Source: Pandoraea norimbergensis
GTDB lineage: Bacteria; Pseudomonadota; Gammaproteobacteria; Burkholderiales; Burkholderiaceae
Assembly: GCF_001465545.3 (NCBI RefSeq)
Contig: NZ_CP013480.3
Coordinates: forward strand, 6,014,001-6,078,000
DNA: 64,000 bases
Direction: 5' to 3'
Shown here: positions 8,334 to 17,738 of the stretch, piece after piece
Position numbering within the stretch: position 1 is the first letter of the stretch
Layout of the letters: every line of letters begins with the position of its first letter
Program-made: the position numbers and the translations under genes
The notes under the pieces: model-generated
The model's database searches: none
What the model saw: only the letters and a program-made list of their open reading frames with translations
What the model was told of the DNA's origin: nothing

Positions 8334-8669
8334 TCACACCTGCATGTTCATCACGGTTGTGTAGGCCGAAACGAGTTTGTTGCGCACTTGCAGGCTCATC
8401 TGGAAACCGATGTTGGCTTTTTGCAGGTCGACCATCACGTCGTTCAGCCCCACACCCGGCTCGCCCATCTCAAATGCCTTGGCCTGCGTCTCCGCGCCGG
8501 TCTGCGATGCCGACACGCGCTTGAGCGACGCTTCCAGCTCCGAGGCGAAGCCACCCGTCGCCGACGCAGCACCCGCGCCGGCATTGGACGTGCCCAGCAC
8601 CGAGCCCGCCGCTTGCGACGCTACGCTGCCCAGCTTCTGCAATACCGATTCGATCCCCGGAATGGCCAT
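8334..8669 (-). CDS. fliE: Hook-basal body protein FliE
   Basis: Small rod-base protein that joins the MS ring (FliF) to the proximal rod (FlgB) and is among the first substrates of the export gate. At 111 residues it has the usual size. The C-terminal half carries the family signature: GLNDVMVDLQKANIGFQMSLQVRNKLVSAYTTVMNMQV is one continuous helix with conserved Q, S, R and Y positions. The N-terminal part is Ala/Ser/Gly-rich. The gene is divergent from fliF, as in other Burkholderiaceae, so the 327-bp gap must hold two promoters. Confidence 0.95.
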   Translation of the reverse strand: MAIPGIESVLQKLGSVASQAAGSVLGTSNAGAGAASATGGFASELEASLKRVSASQTGAETQAKAFEMGEPGVGLNDVMVDLQKANIGFQMSLQVRNKLVSAYTTVMNMQV

Positions 8670-8996
8670 GATTTTTTGTCCTTAACAGGCGCCAGCCGCC
8701 CGCGCCATCGCGCAGTCCCCACCGGTCAGCCTTTTATCAGTCACGTCGGAGCTTACCACCCTGTGGCAAGCCCCCAATACCCTAATTAGCGGCAAAACAC
8801 CCGCCTAATCCTCAAAACGATTCCATATTCGCCGTCGAATAATCAGGACCATCGGCGTCGTGCGTACTCGGAAGCGGACCTTTCCATTCCTTATCGCACT
8901 CACGGTGCCACGCGTACCCGGAGAATTCTGTCGCATGTTAGTGAGCACTTCCACCGCGATGAACGTATTGTTGACGCTACTGGCGTGGAGCCGCGC
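8670..8996. promoter_or_regulatory. fliE/fliF divergent intergenic region
   Basis: 327 bp between two divergent early flagellar genes. It is expected to hold FlhDC-dependent promoters for both. I see no clear sigma-54 (GG-N10-GC) or FliA-type site and no open frame with a ribosome site. The stretch 8780-8830 is locally A/T-rich, and a small dyad ATTCG-CCGT-CGAAT lies near 8828-8841. Confidence 0.4.
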
Positions 8997-10694
8997 ATGA
9001 ACGCCGCCACCCAGACGGCCGACGTCGCCGCCAAACCGCCTCTGCTCACGCAGTTGCGCTCGCGCGAGCGCCTGCCGCTGCTCGTCGGCGGTGCTGCCCT
9101 CATCGCGCTGCTGATCGCCGTCTTCCTGTGGAGCCGTGCGCCGGACTACAAGGTCCTCTACAGCAATCTGAGCGATCGCGATGGCGGGGCCATCATTACG
9201 TCGCTGCAACAGATGAACGTGCCGTACAAGTTCGCCGAGGGCGGCGGTGCCATTCTGGTGCCGTCCGAGCAAGTGCACGACGTGCGCCTGCGTCTCGCCT
9301 CGCAAGGCCTGCCCAAGGGCGGTCTGGTCGGTTTTGAACTGATGGACAACCAGAAGTTCGGTATCAGCCAGTTTGCCGAACAGGTCAATTACCAGCGCGC
9401 CCTCGAAGGCGAACTCGCCCGCTCGGTCGAATCGCTCTCCGCCGTGCAGGCCGCACGCGTGCATCTGGCCATTCCCAAGCCCTCGGTGTTCGTACGCGAA
9501 CAGCAAAAGCCGAGCGCTTCGGTGCTCGTCACGCTCTACCCGGGCCGCGTGCTCGACGACGGCCAAGTCAGCGCCATCGTCCATATGGTGTCGTCCAGCG
9601 TGCCGGAACTGCCGGTCAAGAACGTCACCATCCTCGACCAGAACGGCAACCTGCTGTCGGCCCAGAGCGGCAACGCCCTCGGTCTGGACGCGAGCCAGCT
9701 CAAGTACGTGCGCGAACTGGAGCAGTCGTACGCCCGCCGCATCGAGTCGATCCTGAACCCGATCGTCGGTGCCGGTAACGTACATGCGCAGGTCACGGCG
9801 GATATCGACTTCAATCAGGTCGAACAGACCTCCGAGAACTACAAGCCGAATTCGGGCGAACAGGCCGTGCGCAGCCAGCAAAGCAGCGAAGCCACGCAGG
9901 TCGGCGCCAACCCGGCCGGCGGCGTCCCGGGCGCCCTGTCGAACCAGCCGCCGGGTCAGGCCACGGCCCCGATCACGCAGCAGCAAAACCAGTTCGTGCA
10001 GCAAGGTGCCAATGCACCCGGTGGCGCCAGCGGCGCGCAGGGTCCGCAAGGCCCGCGCAGCGACCGCAAGGACGCCACGGTCAACTACGAAATCGACCGC
10101 ACGATTCGCCACGTCCAGCAAGCCACGGGCAGCCTGAAGCGCCTGTCGGCCGCCATCGTCGTGAATTACCGTCCGGGCGCAGACGCCAAGGGCAAGCCGG
10201 CCATGGTCGCGCTCACGCAGGCCCAGCTCGACCAGATTCAGAATCTGTCGAAGGAAGCCATCGGCTTCTCGGGCCAGCGCGGCGACACGCTGAACATCGT
10301 CAACAGCCCGTTCACGGTGGAAGAAGATCCGGAAGCCAACCTGCCGTGGTGGCGCCAGCGTCAGAACATCGAACTGGCCAAGCAAGTCGGCAAGTGGGCA
10401 CTGATCACGCTGGTCGGTCTGTATCTGTGGTTTGGCGTGGTGCGCCCGGCCATTCGCAAGCATTTGGCACCGCCCCCGCCGGCCGAGCCGACGATGGCAG
10501 GCGTTTCAGGCGGCGGCGCCGGTGGCGGCAGCGGTGGCGCGGGTGAAGACGGCGAAGACGGTGCGTCCGGCGCCAAGGGCGAACTCAGCGCCTACGAGCG
10601 CAACTTGCAGTACGCGCGTCAGGTCGCGCGACAGGATCCGAAGATCGTGGCAACGGTAGTGAAATCATGGGTGGGCGGCGATGAGCGCAGCTGA
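8997..10694 (+). CDS. fliF: Flagellar MS-ring protein FliF
   Basis: Inner-membrane ring that houses the export gate and carries the FliG rotor. 565 residues, close to the family norm. TM1 is LPLLVGGAALIALLIAVFLW (about 28-47). The periplasmic ring-building motifs follow (YKVLYSNLSDRDGGAII, VPYKFAEGGGAILVPSE), and TM2 is ALITLVGLYLWFGVV (about 462-476). The C-terminal tail ERNLQYARQVARQDPKIVATVVKSWV binds FliG. A glycine-rich linker (about 501-522) precedes this tail. ATG at 8997 is preferred over the in-frame GTG at 8985 because GGAG (8987-8990) lies six bases before it. The last 14 bp overlap fliG. Confidence 0.97.
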   Translation: MNAATQTADVAAKPPLLTQLRSRERLPLLVGGAALIALLIAVFLWSRAPDYKVLYSNLSDRDGGAIITSLQQMNVPYKFAEGGGAILVPSEQVHDVRLRLASQGLPKGGLVGFELMDNQKFGISQFAEQVNYQRALEGELARSVESLSAVQAARVHLAIPKPSVFVREQQKPSASVLVTLYPGRVLDDGQVSAIVHMVSSSVPELPVKNVTILDQNGNLLSAQSGNALGLDASQLKYVRELEQSYARRIESILNPIVGAGNVHAQVTADIDFNQVEQTSENYKPNSGEQAVRSQQSSEATQVGANPAGGVPGALSNQPPGQATAPITQQQNQFVQQGANAPGGASGAQGPQGPRSDRKDATVNYEIDRTIRHVQQATGSLKRLSAAIVVNYRPGADAKGKPAMVALTQAQLDQIQNLSKEAIGFSGQRGDTLNIVNSPFTVEEDPEANLPWWRQRQNIELAKQVGKWALITLVGLYLWFGVVRPAIRKHLAPPPPAEPTMAGVSGGGAGGGSGGAGEDGEDGASGAKGELSAYERNLQYARQVARQDPKIVATVVKSWVGGDERS

Positions 10695-11679
10695 GGGACT
10701 CCAACGCAGCGCCATCCTGTTGATGTCGCTGGGTGAAGACGAGGCCGCGGAGGTTTTCAAGTACCTCGCGCCCCGGGAAGTACAGAAGCTCGGCGCGGCC
10801 ATGGCCTCGCTGCGGCAAGTCACGCGCGACCAGATCGCCGACGTGCTGCAAGACTTCGTGCTCGAAGCCGAACAACATTCGGCCCTCTCGCTCGACTCGT
10901 CCGAATACATCCGCTCGGTGCTCAACAAGGCACTCGGCAACGACAAGGCCGCCGGCCTGATCGAGCGCATTCTGCAAGGTGGCGACACCAGCGGCATCGA
11001 AGGCCTGAAGTGGATGGACTCGACGGCGGTGGCCGAACTGATTCGCCACGAGCACCCGCAGATCATCGCCACGATTCTGGTCCACCTCGACCGCGATCAG
11101 GCCTCGGAAGTGCTCGCGCTCTTCACCGAACGCCTGCGTAACGACGTGGTGCTGCGTATCGCCACGCTCGACGGCATTCAGCCGGCCGCGCTGCGCGAGC
11201 TCAACGACGTGCTCACCAAACTGCTCTCGGGCAGCGAGAACATCAAACGCAGCCCGATGGGCGGCATTCGCACAGCAGCAGAAATTCTCAACTATCTGGG
11301 TGGCGTGCACGAAGAGTCGGTCATCGAAGCCGTGCGCAACTACGACTCGGACCTCGCGGCGAAGATCGTCGAAGAGATGTTCGTGTTCGAGAACCTGCTC
11401 GATGTGGAAGACCGCAGCATTCAGGTGTTGCTCAAGGAAATCGAGTCCGAGTCGCTCATCATCGCGCTCAAGGGTGCGCCGGTCGAGCTGCGCGAGAAGT
11501 TCTTCAAGAACATGTCGGCCCGCGCGGCCGAACTGTTGCGCGAAGACCTGGAATCGCGCGGCCCGGTCCGCGTCTCGGAAGTCGAATCCGAACAGAAGAA
11601 GGTGCTGCAAGTGGTGCGGCGCCTGGCCGATCAGGGCGCCATCATGATTGGCGGCCGCGGCGACGACGCTTACGTGTAA
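10681..11679 (+). CDS. fliG: Rotor/switch protein FliG
   Basis: Cytoplasmic rotor protein on the MS ring that meets the MotA stator and sets rotation sense with FliM and FliN. 332 residues, standard length. The N-domain (RSAILLMSLGEDEAAEVFKYL) binds FliF, the middle domain has the EHPQ motif (LIRHEHPQIIATIL) that contacts FliM, and the C-domain carries the charged torque helix (DLAAKIVEEMFVFENLLDVEDRSIQVLLKEI). It overlaps fliF by 14 bp, pointing to coupled translation and roughly equal amounts of the two ring proteins. Confidence 0.97.
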   Translation: MSAAEGLQRSAILLMSLGEDEAAEVFKYLAPREVQKLGAAMASLRQVTRDQIADVLQDFVLEAEQHSALSLDSSEYIRSVLNKALGNDKAAGLIERILQGGDTSGIEGLKWMDSTAVAELIRHEHPQIIATILVHLDRDQASEVLALFTERLRNDVVLRIATLDGIQPAALRELNDVLTKLLSGSENIKRSPMGGIRTAAEILNYLGGVHEESVIEAVRNYDSDLAAKIVEEMFVFENLLDVEDRSIQVLLKEIESESLIIALKGAPVELREKFFKNMSARAAELLREDLESRGPVRVSEVESEQKKVLQVVRRLADQGAIMIGGRGDDAYV

Positions 11680-11698
11680 CCGGACGGGGCCCGCGCGC

Positions 11699-12358
11699 AT
11701 GTCGACCATCATCCCGAAAGAACGCCTCTCCGCCTGGCAACGCTGGGAGATGGCGTCGTTCGACCCGCCGCCGCCCCCGGCTCCGCCGCAACCCAAGCCC
11801 CCGAGCCCGCTCGACGACCCCGCACTGGTCGAACAAATCGCCGCGTGGCGTGAAGAAGCGCGCGCCGAAGGGCACGCACAAGGTCACGCCGCCGGACACG
11901 CCGAAGGCTATGCCGCTGGACAAGCCGCCGGTCAGGCCGAAGTGCAGGCCCGCGCCGCACAACTCGGTGACATTGCCCACGCGCTGGGGGATGCCGTGAA
12001 TGCGATCGACCGCGAACTGGCCGACCCGCTGCTCGGCCTCGCGCTCGACATCGCGCGTCAGGCATTGCGTCAGACCCTTACCATCCGCCCCGAAACCCTG
12101 CTGCCGATCGTGCGCGACCTGCTCGCCAACGATCCGCTGACGGGCTCGCCGCGCCTGCTGCTCAATCCGGAAGACGTCGCACTCGTTGAAGCCCATGTCG
12201 GCGCCGAGTTGCAGGCCGCCGGCTGGACCGTGCGCGCCGACCCGAGCGTTGAACGCGGCGGCTGTAAGGCCGAAGCGGCCAGCGGCGAAGTCGATGCCAC
12301 CGTCGCCACCCGCTGGGAGCGCGTCATGGCCGCACTGGGCAAGGATTTGCCATGGTGA
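11699..12358 (+). CDS. fliH: Flagellar assembly protein FliH
   Basis: Regulator of the export ATPase FliI; it anchors the FliI/FliJ complex to the C-ring protein FliN. 219 residues from the ATG at 11699. Visible features are the conserved N-terminal [15 protein letters not shown], a Pro-rich segment, then the glycine-spaced helix [20 protein letters not shown] (GxxxG repeats are a FliH hallmark), and the C-terminal FliI-binding domain. An earlier TTG at 11648 lies inside fliG and is not used. The gene overlaps fliI by 7 bp. Confidence 0.95.
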   Translation: MSTIIPKERLSAWQRWEMASFDPPPPPAPPQPKPPSPLDDPALVEQIAAWREEARAEGHAQGHAAGHAEGYAAGQAAGQAEVQARAAQLGDIAHALGDAVNAIDRELADPLLGLALDIARQALRQTLTIRPETLLPIVRDLLANDPLTGSPRLLLNPEDVALVEAHVGAELQAAGWTVRADPSVERGGCKAEAASGEVDATVATRWERVMAALGKDLPW

Positions 12359-14076
12359 ATGCCGAACTCACCCCACTCGCCGCCCATGCGCCGGTGCTGC
12401 CCAGCACCGAAACCGCGCATGGCGATGCGGCTGCCACGACTGGCCCGGCAACCACGCCGGCTAACGACGGCACGTCGCCCAGCGTGCGGCTGTGGGATGA
12501 GATCGACACGCACGTACAAGCCGGCGCCTTGCAGCCCGACGATCACGACGAAGCCCCCGACACGCCTCACTCCACCGAATCGCACGATTCGAGCGACGCC
12601 ATCGATGCGGACGACGCCGTGGCACACGCCGACGCACCGGCTGCCGGTGCCAGCGCATCGCACGCCCTCGGTGCCCGCGAAATTGCCCGCGACGCCCATC
12701 TGCGCCGCTGGCAGAACACGCTGCGCGAGCGCATCGCGCACGTGCATGCCATCGAACCGACGCGCCGCTGCGGCCGTCTGACCCGCGCCGCCGGTCTGGT
12801 GCTCGAAGCCGTCGGCCTGCGCCTGCCGGTCGGTGCCGGCTGCTTGATCGAGTTGCCCGTGCATGATGCGTCGCGCGAGCCTGCGACCGCCGAAGCGGAA
12901 GTCGTCGGTTTTGGCGGCGACCGTCTGTTTCTGATGCCGCAAACCGAAGTCATCGGCTTGCTGCCCGGCGCGCGCGTGTTCCCGATGGAACCGGCCGCCG
13001 ACGGCCCGTTGCCCAGCCAGCGTCACAACGGCAAACGCCTGCCGGTGGGCGACGCCCTGCTCGGCCGCGTGGTCGACGCTGCCGGGCGCCCACTCGACGA
13101 CATCGGCCCGCTCGGCCTGACCGACAGCGCCTCGCTCGCCTCGGTGCCGATCAACCCGCTCGGGCGCGCCCCGATCGAATCGGTGCTCGACGTCGGTGTG
13201 CGTGCAATCAACGCCCTGCTGACCGTCGGACGCGGCCAGCGCATGGGCCTTTTCGCCGGGTCCGGTGTGGGCAAGAGCGTGTTGCTCGGCATGATGGCGC
13301 GCTTCACGCAGGCGGAAGTCATCGTCGTGGGCCTGATCGGCGAGCGCGGCCGCGAAGTGAAAGACTTCATCGAGAACATTCTCGGCCCGGACGGTCTGGC
13401 CCGCTCGGTCGTGGTGGCCGCGCCGGCCGACGTGTCGCCGCTGCTGCGCCTGCAAGGCGCCGCGTACGCGACCACGCTGGCCGAACACTTCCGCGATCAG
13501 GGCAAAGACGTGCTGCTGATCATGGATTCGCTGACCCGTTACGCCATGGCCCAGCGCGAAATCGCACTCGCCATCGGTGAACCGCCCGCCACGAAGGGTT
13601 ATCCGCCCTCGGTGTTTGCCAAGCTGCCGGCACTCGTCGAGCGCGCAGGCAATGGCCCGGATGGCGGCGGCTCGATCACGGCGTTCTACACCGTGCTGAC
13701 CGAAGGCGACGACCAGCAGGACCCGATTGCCGACTCGGCTCGCGCCATTCTCGACGGGCACATCGTGCTCTCGCGTCAGTTGGCAGAGTCGGGGCACTAC
13801 CCGGCCATCGATATCGAACAGTCCATCAGCCGCGCGATGGCGTCGCTCATCGATGATGCGCAGTTCGATACCGTGCGCCGCTTCAAACAGATGCTGTCTC
13901 GCTACCAGCGCAACCGCGACCTGATCAATGTGGGCGCGTACGCACCGGGTAGCGACCCGATGCTCGATCAGGCGATCGAGCTCTACCCCCGTCTCGAAGG
14001 CTTCCTGCAACAAGGAATGCGCGAGCGGGCCGGCTATCCGGATGCCGTGCAGATGATGCACGGCCTGTTCCGTTAA
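12352..14076 (+). CDS. fliI: Flagellum-specific export ATPase FliI
   Basis: Hexameric ATPase, related to F1-beta, that drives unfolding and delivery of export substrates. Walker A GSGVGKSV is at 303-310; the catalytic region [13 protein letters not shown] and Walker [26 protein letters not shown] follow. At 574 residues it is about 110-120 longer than Salmonella FliI. The surplus is an N-terminal extension, residues 1 to about 108, rich in Ala, Asp, Thr and His ([19 protein letters not shown]...) and predicted disordered. The conserved FliI N-terminal helix starts near [15 protein letters not shown] (118-132). The ATG at 12352 overlaps fliH; no other well-placed start precedes the core, so the extension is probably real. 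Confidence 0.96.
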   Translation: MVNAELTPLAAHAPVLPSTETAHGDAAATTGPATTPANDGTSPSVRLWDEIDTHVQAGALQPDDHDEAPDTPHSTESHDSSDAIDADDAVAHADAPAAGASASHALGAREIARDAHLRRWQNTLRERIAHVHAIEPTRRCGRLTRAAGLVLEAVGLRLPVGAGCLIELPVHDASREPATAEAEVVGFGGDRLFLMPQTEVIGLLPGARVFPMEPAADGPLPSQRHNGKRLPVGDALLGRVVDAAGRPLDDIGPLGLTDSASLASVPINPLGRAPIESVLDVGVRAINALLTVGRGQRMGLFAGSGVGKSVLLGMMARFTQAEVIVVGLIGERGREVKDFIENILGPDGLARSVVVAAPADVSPLLRLQGAAYATTLAEHFRDQGKDVLLIMDSLTRYAMAQREIALAIGEPPATKGYPPSVFAKLPALVERAGNGPDGGGSITAFYTVLTEGDDQQDPIADSARAILDGHIVLSRQLAESGHYPAIDIEQSISRAMASLIDDAQFDTVRRFKQMLSRYQRNRDLINVGAYAPGSDPMLDQAIELYPRLEGFLQQGMRERAGYPDAVQMMHGLFR

Positions 14077-14090
14077 TCGGAGGTGTGGCC

Positions 14091-14543
14091 ATGAATTCCA
14101 CCCTGCCCCTGAAACTCCTGATCGAACTGGCCCAGAAGGACGTCGACGAAGCCGCACGCCTGCTGGGCGAACGTCAGACCCAGCGCGCGGACGTCGAACG
14201 CCAGCTTGAAGCCCTGCGTCAGTACCGTCACGAGTACCGCACGCGCATGCAGACGGCCACGATTCAGGGCATGGCCGGTTGCGACTGGCGCAATTTCCAG
14301 CAATTCATCGATACGCTCGACACGGCGATCGGCCAGCAAGCCATGCTGCTCGAACAAGCCGAAGAGCGTCTCGCAGCGGCCCGCCGCGAATGGCAGGCCC
14401 AGCAGCGCCGCCTGAATTCCTTCGGCACGCTCGCCTCGCGCGAACAGGCCCGCACGACCTTGCGGGTGGCACGCCGCGAGCAGAAAGAAAACGACGAGTA
14501 CGCCGCGCGCAGCCTGCGCCGCCGTGCCGAATCACCGATCTGA
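14091..14543 (+). CDS. fliJ: Flagellar export chaperone FliJ
   Basis: Coiled-coil protein, 150 residues, that sits in the centre of the FliI hexamer like the F1 gamma stalk and links it to FlhA. The whole chain is helical and charged (EAARLLGERQTQRADVERQ, EQAEERLAAARREWQAQQRR, REQKENDEYAARSLRRRAE). The ATG at 14091 lies seven bases after GGAGG (14079-14083); the in-frame GTG at 14085 is too close to that site. fliK follows after 17 bp. Confidence 0.93.
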   Translation: MNSTLPLKLLIELAQKDVDEAARLLGERQTQRADVERQLEALRQYRHEYRTRMQTATIQGMAGCDWRNFQQFIDTLDTAIGQQAMLLEQAEERLAAARREWQAQQRRLNSFGTLASREQARTTLRVARREQKENDEYAARSLRRRAESPI

Positions 14544-14560
14544 AGGACATAGGAGTCACC

Positions 14561-16015
14561 ATGTCGATTCTGAGCTTCCTGCCCGATTCCGCAGGCGCCT
14601 CGCAGGCCGCGAATGCCGCGAGCCGCGCTGGCGCATCCAGCACCGGTTCCAGCACCGATAGCGGCGTACTGCCGTTCTCGGCCGTGCTCTCGCAGCAACA
14701 AACGCGTCAGACCGTGCCGACGCCGGTGAGCAACAACAACACCAACAACGCGTCGCAGTCGCAGTCACAAACGCAGCAGACGCCGTCGTCCAACAACTCG
14801 ACCAAGTCCACCGACAATTCGAGTAACTCGACGACACAGGCAGGACAGACCGGCCAAACAGCCGCAACGAAAAAATCGGCGCAACCGTCCAAATCGGCAG
14901 ACGACGATAAAGACGGCGATGACGAAGCGCAGGCCAGCACCGCCGCACCGGCCGATCCGGCCGCCGCCGCCGCGCTGGCTGTCGCACTGGCCGCCATGAA
15001 CGGTACGCCGCTGACCCCGCCGCCGCCCGCCGCCGCTGCTGCCGCCTTGGCCACCGACGGCGCGACCGACGGCAAGCCGGGCACCGGCGCCGCCATTGCC
15101 GCCGCCGTGAACGGCGCACTGCAAGCCACCGGCGCTGCGCAACTGACTGGCCAACCGCCGGTCGGTACCGCAGACACGGCAAGCACCACGGCCGATACGA
15201 AGGCGCCGGCTGGCCCGGCAAGCACGACCAGTACCGTCAGCGCCGCAGCGCCCCCCGCCAAGACCGGCGGCCTGTCGCTCGACGCCCTCGCCAAGAACGC
15301 CACGACCACGCAGACCAACGCACAACCCGCCGCGACCGAAGCCAAGGCCCCTGCGACGCCGGTCGTCAGCGCCGACGCGCAGACGCAGCGTCTGGTCGAT
15401 GCGATGGCCGCCTCGCAAGGCGGGCGCGACGCGGCCGCACAGGCAGCCACGGTCGCCAACCAAGCCGCAGCACAAGCCGCGCAGGCGACAACATCAGCCG
15501 TCGATGCCCAGCCGCAATTGCAGGCTCAGGCCGGTCTGCCGGCCACGCTGGCGCTGAACGCACGCGTGGGCACGCAAGACTGGAACAACCAGCTCTCGCA
15601 GCAAGTCGTGTGGCTGTCGTCGGCACACGCCCAAACGGCACAACTGAGCCTGAACCCGCCCGATCTTGGCCCGCTGCACGTCGTGCTGAACGTGGCTAAC
15701 GACTCGGCACAGGCCATGTTCGTCTCGCAGCACGCCGCTGTGCGCGACGCGGTGCAAGCCGCTCTGCCGCAACTGCGCGAAAGTCTGGCGAACAACGGCA
15801 TCGCGTTGGGGAATGCCTCCGTGAGCGCCGACAGCTCTCAGCAGCAAGCCTTTGCCCAGCAAGGGGCGAACGGCAACGGCGGCGGCAATGGCAGCGGGAA
15901 CGGAAATGGGCGAGGCCTGCCCGGCTTCGGTCAGGGAGATGACGCTTCGCTCGCCGCTACGACGGTGAGCGTGCCGGTGCGCGTCTCCAATGGTTTGGTA
16001 GATACGTTCGCCTGA
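14561..16015 (+). CDS. fliK: Hook-length control protein FliK
   Basis: Secreted molecular ruler that measures the hook and then switches FlhB from rod/hook to filament substrates. 484 residues, mostly Ala/Thr/Ser/Gln-rich and unstructured. The C-terminal domain is recognisable from W345: QDWNNQLSQQVVWLSS, QTAQLSLNPPDLGPLHVVL, VRDAVQAALPQLRESLANNGI (the FliK/Flg_hook pattern). A Gly/Asn-rich tail follows. The ATG at 14561 has AGGAG (14550-14554) six bases before it; the open frame extends upstream only through fliJ. The position right after fliJ is the canonical one, unlike the FliK-type gene at 4259. Confidence 0.94.
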   Translation: MSILSFLPDSAGASQAANAASRAGASSTGSSTDSGVLPFSAVLSQQQTRQTVPTPVSNNNTNNASQSQSQTQQTPSSNNSTKSTDNSSNSTTQAGQTGQTAATKKSAQPSKSADDDKDGDDEAQASTAAPADPAAAAALAVALAAMNGTPLTPPPPAAAAAALATDGATDGKPGTGAAIAAAVNGALQATGAAQLTGQPPVGTADTASTTADTKAPAGPASTTSTVSAAAPPAKTGGLSLDALAKNATTTQTNAQPAATEAKAPATPVVSADAQTQRLVDAMAASQGGRDAAAQAATVANQAAAQAAQATTSAVDAQPQLQAQAGLPATLALNARVGTQDWNNQLSQQVVWLSSAHAQTAQLSLNPPDLGPLHVVLNVANDSAQAMFVSQHAAVRDAVQAALPQLRESLANNGIALGNASVSADSSQQQAFAQQGANGNGGGNGSGNGNGRGLPGFGQGDDASLAATTVSVPVRVSNGLVDTFA

Positions 16016-16047
16016 TATTCGTCGAGCTAGCCGAGCCCCTTCAAATT

Positions 16048-16059
16048 GGGCTTCGGCCC
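16048..16059 (+). terminator. Short UUCG stem-loop after fliK
   Basis: GGGC-TTCG-GCCC, a stable tetraloop 33 bases after the fliK stop. It overlaps an alternative pairing of CCGAGCCC (16031-16038) with GGGCTTCGG. No T-run follows, so it is at most a weak terminator between fliF-K and fliL-R. Confidence 0.35.
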
Positions 16060-16125
16060 GCGCAGCATCAGGGTTTGCGGTGTGTGCGCGTTGCCGTCAA
16101 TGCGCGACGCGACGCCGCATCACCC

Positions 16126-16153
16126 TAAAGCACACGGGTTTTTCTGCCGTTAA
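16126..16153 (+). promoter_or_regulatory. FliA-type promoter before fliL
   Basis: TAAA (16126-16129), 16 bases, then GCCGTTAA (16146-16153). The -10 matches the consensus GCCGATAA at 7 of 8 positions; the spacer is one base longer than usual. It lies 97 bp before the fliL ATG and would give the fliLMNOPQR block its own late promoter. fliL operons are usually early genes, so it may add to read-through from fliF. Confidence 0.5.
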
Positions 16154-16249
16154 GACAAAGACGCGAGTTAGACGCGATTGTCCCTTCTTTTCGGCCGATC
16201 ACCCGGTGGCGGGTTGGCCGACAATCATTACCCAATAGCAGGCGAATAC

Positions 16250-16732
16250 ATGGCAAATCCCGCACCCACGCAAGCGGCCGCTCCCTCGGGGGGAGGTATG
16301 CGCAAATGGATCCTGTTGATCGTCGCGGTGGCATTGATGGCCGCCGCAGGCGCGGCGACTGCGGTGTACCTGCTGACCGGACACAACGAGACGGCAAAAG
16401 CACCGCCGCCGCCCCCGCCGCCCGTGTTCGTGGGCATGGACCCGTTCACGGTGAACCTGTCGGGCGAGGACGGCGAGCGTTACCTGCATATCGGTCTCTC
16501 GCTCAAGGTGGCAGACGCCGAGACGCAGGCCCGCATCACGCAGCACATGCCCGAAGTGCGTAGCCGCGTGTTGTTGCTGCTGTCGTCCAAGCAGCCGCAG
16601 GACCTGGCCACGATCGACGGCAAGCGCCGTCTGGCGAGCGAAATCCGCACGCTGGTCGCGCAACCGTTTGCGGCCAACATGCCACAACAGGCTGTGGGCG
16701 AAGTGCTGTTCACCGCGTTTGTAATTCAGTGA
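16250..16732 (+). CDS. fliL: Flagellar basal-body protein FliL
   Basis: Single-pass inner-membrane protein that surrounds the MotAB stator and supports torque under load. 160 residues: short cytoplasmic N-terminus, TM helix WILLIVAVALMAAAGAATAVYLL (about 20-42), a proline run APPPPPPP, then the periplasmic stomatin-like domain (GMDPFTVNLSGEDGERYLHIGLSLKV ... VRSRVLLLLSSKQPQDLATIDGKRRLASEI). ATG at 16250, with an AGGCGA ribosome site (16240-16245); the frame extends to 16178 without support. fliM starts 7 bp later. Confidence 0.95.
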   Translation: MANPAPTQAAAPSGGGMRKWILLIVAVALMAAAGAATAVYLLTGHNETAKAPPPPPPPVFVGMDPFTVNLSGEDGERYLHIGLSLKVADAETQARITQHMPEVRSRVLLLLSSKQPQDLATIDGKRRLASEIRTLVAQPFAANMPQQAVGEVLFTAFVIQ

Positions 16733-16739
16733 GTGATTC

Positions 16740-17738
16740 ATGGCGCATGAGGAGTTCCTGTCGCAGGAAGAAGTCGATGCCCTTCTAAAGGGTGTCACCG
16801 GCGAACAGGATGACCGGTCGGAGTCGGAAGATCATTCCGGCATCCGCCCATACAACATCGCGACGCAAGAGCGCATCGTGCGCGGGCGCATGCCCACGCT
16901 CGAGATCATCAACGACCGCTTCTCGCGCCTGTTCCGCATCGCGCTGTTCAACTTCATGCGCCGCAGCGCCGAAATTTCGGTCAGCCCGGTGCGCGTGCAG
17001 AAGTACAGCGAGTTCATTCGTAACCTGCCCGTCCCGACCAACCTGAATCTGGTCCACATCAAACCGCTGCGCGGCACGGCCCTGTTCGTGTTCGACCCGA
17101 ACCTCGTGTTCCTCGTGGTGGATAACCTGTTCGGCGGCGACGGCCGGTTCCATACCCGCGTCGAAGGGCGTGACTTCACGCAGACCGAGCAACGCATCAT
17201 CGCGCGCCTCCTCGATCTGGTGTTCGAGAACTACGGCGCGTCGTGGAAGCCGGTGCATCCGGTCGAATTCGAATACGTGCGCGCCGAAATGCACACGCAG
17301 TTCGCCAACGTCGCCACGCCCAACGAAGTGGTGGTCACCACCACGTTCGACATCGAGTTCGGCTCGGTCGGCGGCGAATTCCACATCTGCATGCCCTACT
17401 CGATGATCGAGCCCCTGCGCGACCAGCTCTCGAGCCCGCTGCAAGGCGAGACGCTCGAAGTCGACAAGCGCTGGGTGCGGCTGCTCTCGCAGCAGGTGCA
17501 GGCCGCCGATGTGGAAATCGTGACCAACCTCTCGCAGATCGACATGACGCTCTCGCAGTTGCTCAACATGCGCGTGGGCGACGTGATTCCGCTCGACGTG
17601 CCCGAGCTGCTCGAAGCCAAGGTCGACGGTGTGCCGGTCATGCATTGCAATTACGGCGTCTTCAACGGTCAATACGCTTTGCGCGTGAACCAGATGATCA
17701 ACCATTCGCATAGCGATTACACGAAGGACAACGAGTGA
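16740..17738 (+). CDS. fliM: Flagellar motor switch protein FliM
   Basis: C-ring protein that binds phosphorylated CheY and passes the switch to FliG. 332 residues. The N-terminus LSQEEVDALLKGVTGE is the CheY-P binding peptide, followed by the CheC-like middle domain (IRPYNIATQERIVRGRMPTLEIINDRFSR, with the GGxG-like NLFGGDGRF loop) and the C-terminal SpoA domain shared with FliN (LNMRVGDVIPLDVPELLEAKVDGVPVM). All parts are intact. The stop overlaps the fliN start (TGATG), indicating coupling. Confidence 0.97.
   Translation: MAHEEFLSQEEVDALLKGVTGEQDDRSESEDHSGIRPYNIATQERIVRGRMPTLEIINDRFSRLFRIALFNFMRRSAEISVSPVRVQKYSEFIRNLPVPTNLNLVHIKPLRGTALFVFDPNLVFLVVDNLFGGDGRFHTRVEGRDFTQTEQRIIARLLDLVFENYGASWKPVHPVEFEYVRAEMHTQFANVATPNEVVVTTTFDIEFGSVGGEFHICMPYSMIEPLRDQLSSPLQGETLEVDKRWVRLLSQQVQAADVEIVTNLSQIDMTLSQLLNMRVGDVIPLDVPELLEAKVDGVPVMHCNYGVFNGQYALRVNQMINHSHSDYTKDNE

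Noticed and set aside
8805-10463. 552-residue minus-strand frame
   Set aside because: Lies opposite fliF, shows no family pattern and has no ribosome site.
12070-14157. 695-residue minus-strand frame
   Set aside because: Mirror of fliH/fliI with arginine- and glutamine-rich composition; no recognisable domain.
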